Shown here piece by piece: positions 61,895 to 64,000 of a stretch of DNA of 64,000 bases. The stretch comes from Polyangium sp. 6x1 (lineage in GTDB: Bacteria > Myxococcota_A > Polyangia > Polyangiales > Polyangiaceae): contig NZ_JARZHH010000010.1 in NCBI RefSeq assembly GCF_029946515.1, forward strand, positions 124,001-188,000, given 5' to 3'. Numbering within the stretch: position 1 is the first letter of the stretch; every line of letters begins with the position of its first letter. Both the position numbers and the translations under genes were made by a program. The notes under the pieces are model-generated. The model saw nothing but the letters and a program-made list of their open reading frames with translations. It was not told where the DNA came from and did no database searches.

Positions 61895-64000
61895 ATGCGC
61901 GCTCGTCTGACTCGCTCGCCTGTCTTGCGCCGCGTTCTTCGTTCCTTTGGCCTCGCGGCCACCGTCGCCGCGGCCGCGTCATGCCACGAAGGCATCGATA
62001 CCACACGGATCGCGCCACCAAAGGCCACGCTCGGCGATGATCTTTACGGCGTGCTCTGCGACCGTATCGGCGCGAGCTCGTTGACCGAGGATCTCACGGG
62101 CGGCTCGTACCACGCGATCTGCCACTACTCGAACCAGGGGATTTACGCCGACACGGTCGATACGAGCTTCCTGCCGCCCGTGATCGGGCCCGAGCAGGAA
62201 AAGGCGCGCGCGCTCGGCATCGCCAAGGTCGAGACCATGGCGCGGCGGCGCAGCGATCTCGTGCAGGCCTTCAACGCGATCTTCCCCGACGTCGAGATCG
62301 ACGACGTCACGACGGAGGCCGAGGGCGACAAGGTGCGGCTGCACGACGCGCTTCTCTCGTTCAGCCAGAACCTTTCGCGTCTGTACGAATCGAATCCGTT
62401 CGAGCCCCAAGGAACGCCCACGGTGCCCGCGTCGACGCGCGCGCTCGGCGAGGTGTTCGACTCGTTCATGAGCAGCGAGCCCGCGCGGCAGGCATTCTCG
62501 AAGATCTGGGGGCGGCAAGGCTACAGGCCGACGGGCGCAGCGCTCGGCGCGGTGCGGCCTTTGCTGTCGTATCCGCGTCTGCGCCCGCTGCTCGGCAGCG
62601 CGCTCGACGTGCTCGCGCCCGATGGCGTGATGGCGCCCGAGCTCACGCAGATCCTCCGCGTCGTGGAGCGAGATCTCGCGACGTCGAAGCCGACGCTGGC
62701 GCCGCTTTCGCCGCTCGTGGTGGACCCGGCGACGGCGCAGCCGAATCGGCCGATGGAGACGCTCGAGATCCTGTCGCGGATCATGCTCGATCAGCACGCG
62801 CGGTACGCGAAGGATCAAGCGGCGACGCCGACGTGGATCGCGCGGCGTGATCGGCGCGGGTTCGTCGTGCCGTTCGGCAACGTGCCGGGGCAGGCGGGCA
62901 CGGTGCCCGCGCCGTTCGCGGACACGGACGGCGACGGGTTCGCGGACACGGACGAGTTCGGGCAGTTCGTGACGAACATCAACGTGCCCGTCGCGGCGCT
63001 CACGCCGTTCAGCCCACAAGGGACGCCCGGCACGGACACGTTCGGCCGCCCCGAGCCGCAGGTCTACGAATACGTCGATACGTCGCGCACGCTCATCGGC
63101 GCGATCGCGCAGGACCTCGCGCCGCTCGTGGACGCGACCGAGTACGCGTCGGGCGAAGGCGAGGACGCGTGGCAGAGCGAGCGCGAGACGTTGATGTACG
63201 CGGTCGCCGGGGCGTCGATGCTGCTCGGGGATCGGGAAGACGCGGTCTACGATCTGGAGACGGAGGAGGTCAAACCCGCGGGGACCGAGTGCGCGAGCTG
63301 TGTGCCGTATCGGCGTTTCAAGGCCGATACCTCGCCGCTGCCGGACCTCGCGCATGCGCTCGGGCAGATCCTCGCAGATCCGGAGTCGGATGCGCTCGTG
63401 CTCGGGCTCATCGATCTCGTGGAGAACCACGAGCAGGAGCTCGCGCGGCTGCTCGGCGCGGCGCTGAAGATCCGGAAGATCGCGCTCGACCACGACACGC
63501 TCGCGGCGCAGGGGCTCGAGAAATTCGCGGCTGTCCCGTACGAGTCGCCGATCTGGGACGAGATCGCGTCCGTGATGGCGCGCGTGACGCAGCGGCCGGG
63601 GCTCACGGCGAAGCTCATCGGATCGTTCGGGGATCCGGCGTTCGTGACGCCCACGGGCGGCGTCTCGCACATGGGCGAGTCGCTCATGCGGCTCATGACG
63701 ACCCGCGACGAGATGACGTATTACGACGACGACATCAATGGTCCGGCGTGGAACGTCACGACGAACAACACGCTCGATCCGTCGACGCCCGTCGATCGGA
63801 CGAAGCCGCTCGCGGGGGCGAACCGCTCGGGCTGGGAGCGGGCGCTCGACATCATTCACCACGCGAACCACGTGAAGGCGTGTAACAAGCAGGGCGCGAA
63901 GGTGAAGGCGGCGCTCGGCAGCCTCACCGTGTCGTGGCCGCTCATCGGCAGCTACAACGAATGCGAGCTGCTCACGTTCCCGAACCTCGCGGTGTTTTAC
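61895..64000 (+). CDS. Large lipoprotein, 3' partial, function unknown
   Basis: The frame from the ATG at 61895 is open for 702 codons to the right edge. A GGGAGG site lies 7 nt before the ATG. The signal peptide ends in a lipobox AAAASC (Cys30). The mature part is mostly helical, with calcium-type loop DTDGDGFADTDEFGQ near 345-360 and scattered cysteines (CASC near 468). I do not recognise a family. Codon usage matches the neighbours, and the antisense frames that cover it are shadows. It probably has a binding or structural role at the cell surface, as inference. Confidence 0.8.
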   Translation, partial: MRARLTRSPVLRRVLRSFGLAATVAAAASCHEGIDTTRIAPPKATLGDDLYGVLCDRIGASSLTEDLTGGSYHAICHYSNQGIYADTVDTSFLPPVIGPEQEKARALGIAKVETMARRRSDLVQAFNAIFPDVEIDDVTTEAEGDKVRLHDALLSFSQNLSRLYESNPFEPQGTPTVPASTRALGEVFDSFMSSEPARQAFSKIWGRQGYRPTGAALGAVRPLLSYPRLRPLLGSALDVLAPDGVMAPELTQILRVVERDLATSKPTLAPLSPLVVDPATAQPNRPMETLEILSRIMLDQHARYAKDQAATPTWIARRDRRGFVVPFGNVPGQAGTVPAPFADTDGDGFADTDEFGQFVTNINVPVAALTPFSPQGTPGTDTFGRPEPQVYEYVDTSRTLIGAIAQDLAPLVDATEYASGEGEDAWQSERETLMYAVAGASMLLGDREDAVYDLETEEVKPAGTECASCVPYRRFKADTSPLPDLAHALGQILADPESDALVLGLIDLVENHEQELARLLGAALKIRKIALDHDTLAAQGLEKFAAVPYESPIWDEIASVMARVTQRPGLTAKLIGSFGDPAFVTPTGGVSHMGESLMRLMTTRDEMTYYDDDINGPAWNVTTNNTLDPSTPVDRTKPLAGANRSGWERALDIIHHANHVKACNKQGAKVKAALGSLTVSWPLIGSYNECELLTFPNLAVFY

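Overview
The window is a chromosomal segment of a very GC-rich bacterium (about 70% by eye) that looks like a myxobacterium of the Polyangiaceae type. The grounds are an FHA-domain sigma-54 activator, a PEGA-tailed Ser/Thr kinase with a long proline-rich linker, many lipoproteins with Gly/Ser-rich linkers after the lipobox, heteromeric acyl-CoA dehydrogenase pairs and KGG-repeat stress proteins. This is inference from gene content. I see no rRNA, tRNA, CRISPR array, transposase, integrase or phage gene. Genes are packed on both strands and no gap exceeds about 240 bp.

Layout, left part. 1-2.5 kb: end of a 2-oxoacid dehydrogenase E1 alpha gene and lpd. 2.5-9.4 kb: a divergent RNase HII-like protein, several lipoproteins including a GH5 hydrolase, and an S9 peptidase. 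9.6-14.6 kb: class II photolyase, two KGG stress proteins, a molybdenum oxidoreductase with an overlapping PepSY membrane partner, and a patatin-cupin pair. 14.7-17.9 kb: an FHA sigma-54 activator divergent from a degenerate phospholipase C-like gene. Between them lie a near-consensus sigma-54 promoter and a 12-bp-period repeat array. 17.9-26.2 kb: a VIT-VWA protein divergent from an RND/MMPL transporter, followed by an unknown protein, an FG-GAP protein and a Tat-exported solute-binding-like protein. 26.4-31.9 kb: AlkA-like glycosylase, Cys-rich lipoprotein, GGDEF-EAL protein, Ser/Thr kinase and MAPEG protein.

Layout, right part. 32-35.8 kb: secreted lipase-like and beta-propeller lipoproteins and a His-rich protein. 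35.9-42.5 kb: MFS transporter, glmS with a leader that can hide its ribosome site, a KGG-DUF2795 protein, a small acidic protein, a serine hydrolase and a lipoprotein. 42.5-49.9 kb: two acyl-CoA dehydrogenase pairs with a V4R/STAS stressosome-type regulator between them, then a membrane protein. 50-58 kb: GNAT, beta-propeller lipoprotein, gloB, and a minus-strand run from a zinc-ribbon membrane protein and nitrilase to a methyltransferase and another zinc-ribbon protein. 58-60.9 kb: znuA-znuC-znuB. 60.9-64 kb: a hotdog-fold protein and a large lipoprotein gene that runs off the right edge.

Working units that can be argued from spacing: Mo oxidoreductase plus PepSY (8-nt overlap); patatin plus cupin (4-nt overlap); FG-GAP plus binding protein (4-nt overlap); STAS regulator, dehydrogenase pair and membrane protein (gaps of 25, 11 and 9 nt); znuACB (4-nt overlap and 6-nt gap); and the activator with its probable sigma-54 target. 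Three copies of a REP-like hairpin sit at gene ends, a different palindrome lies inside the kinase coding region, and the word GTTTGTC is much more frequent than base composition predicts.
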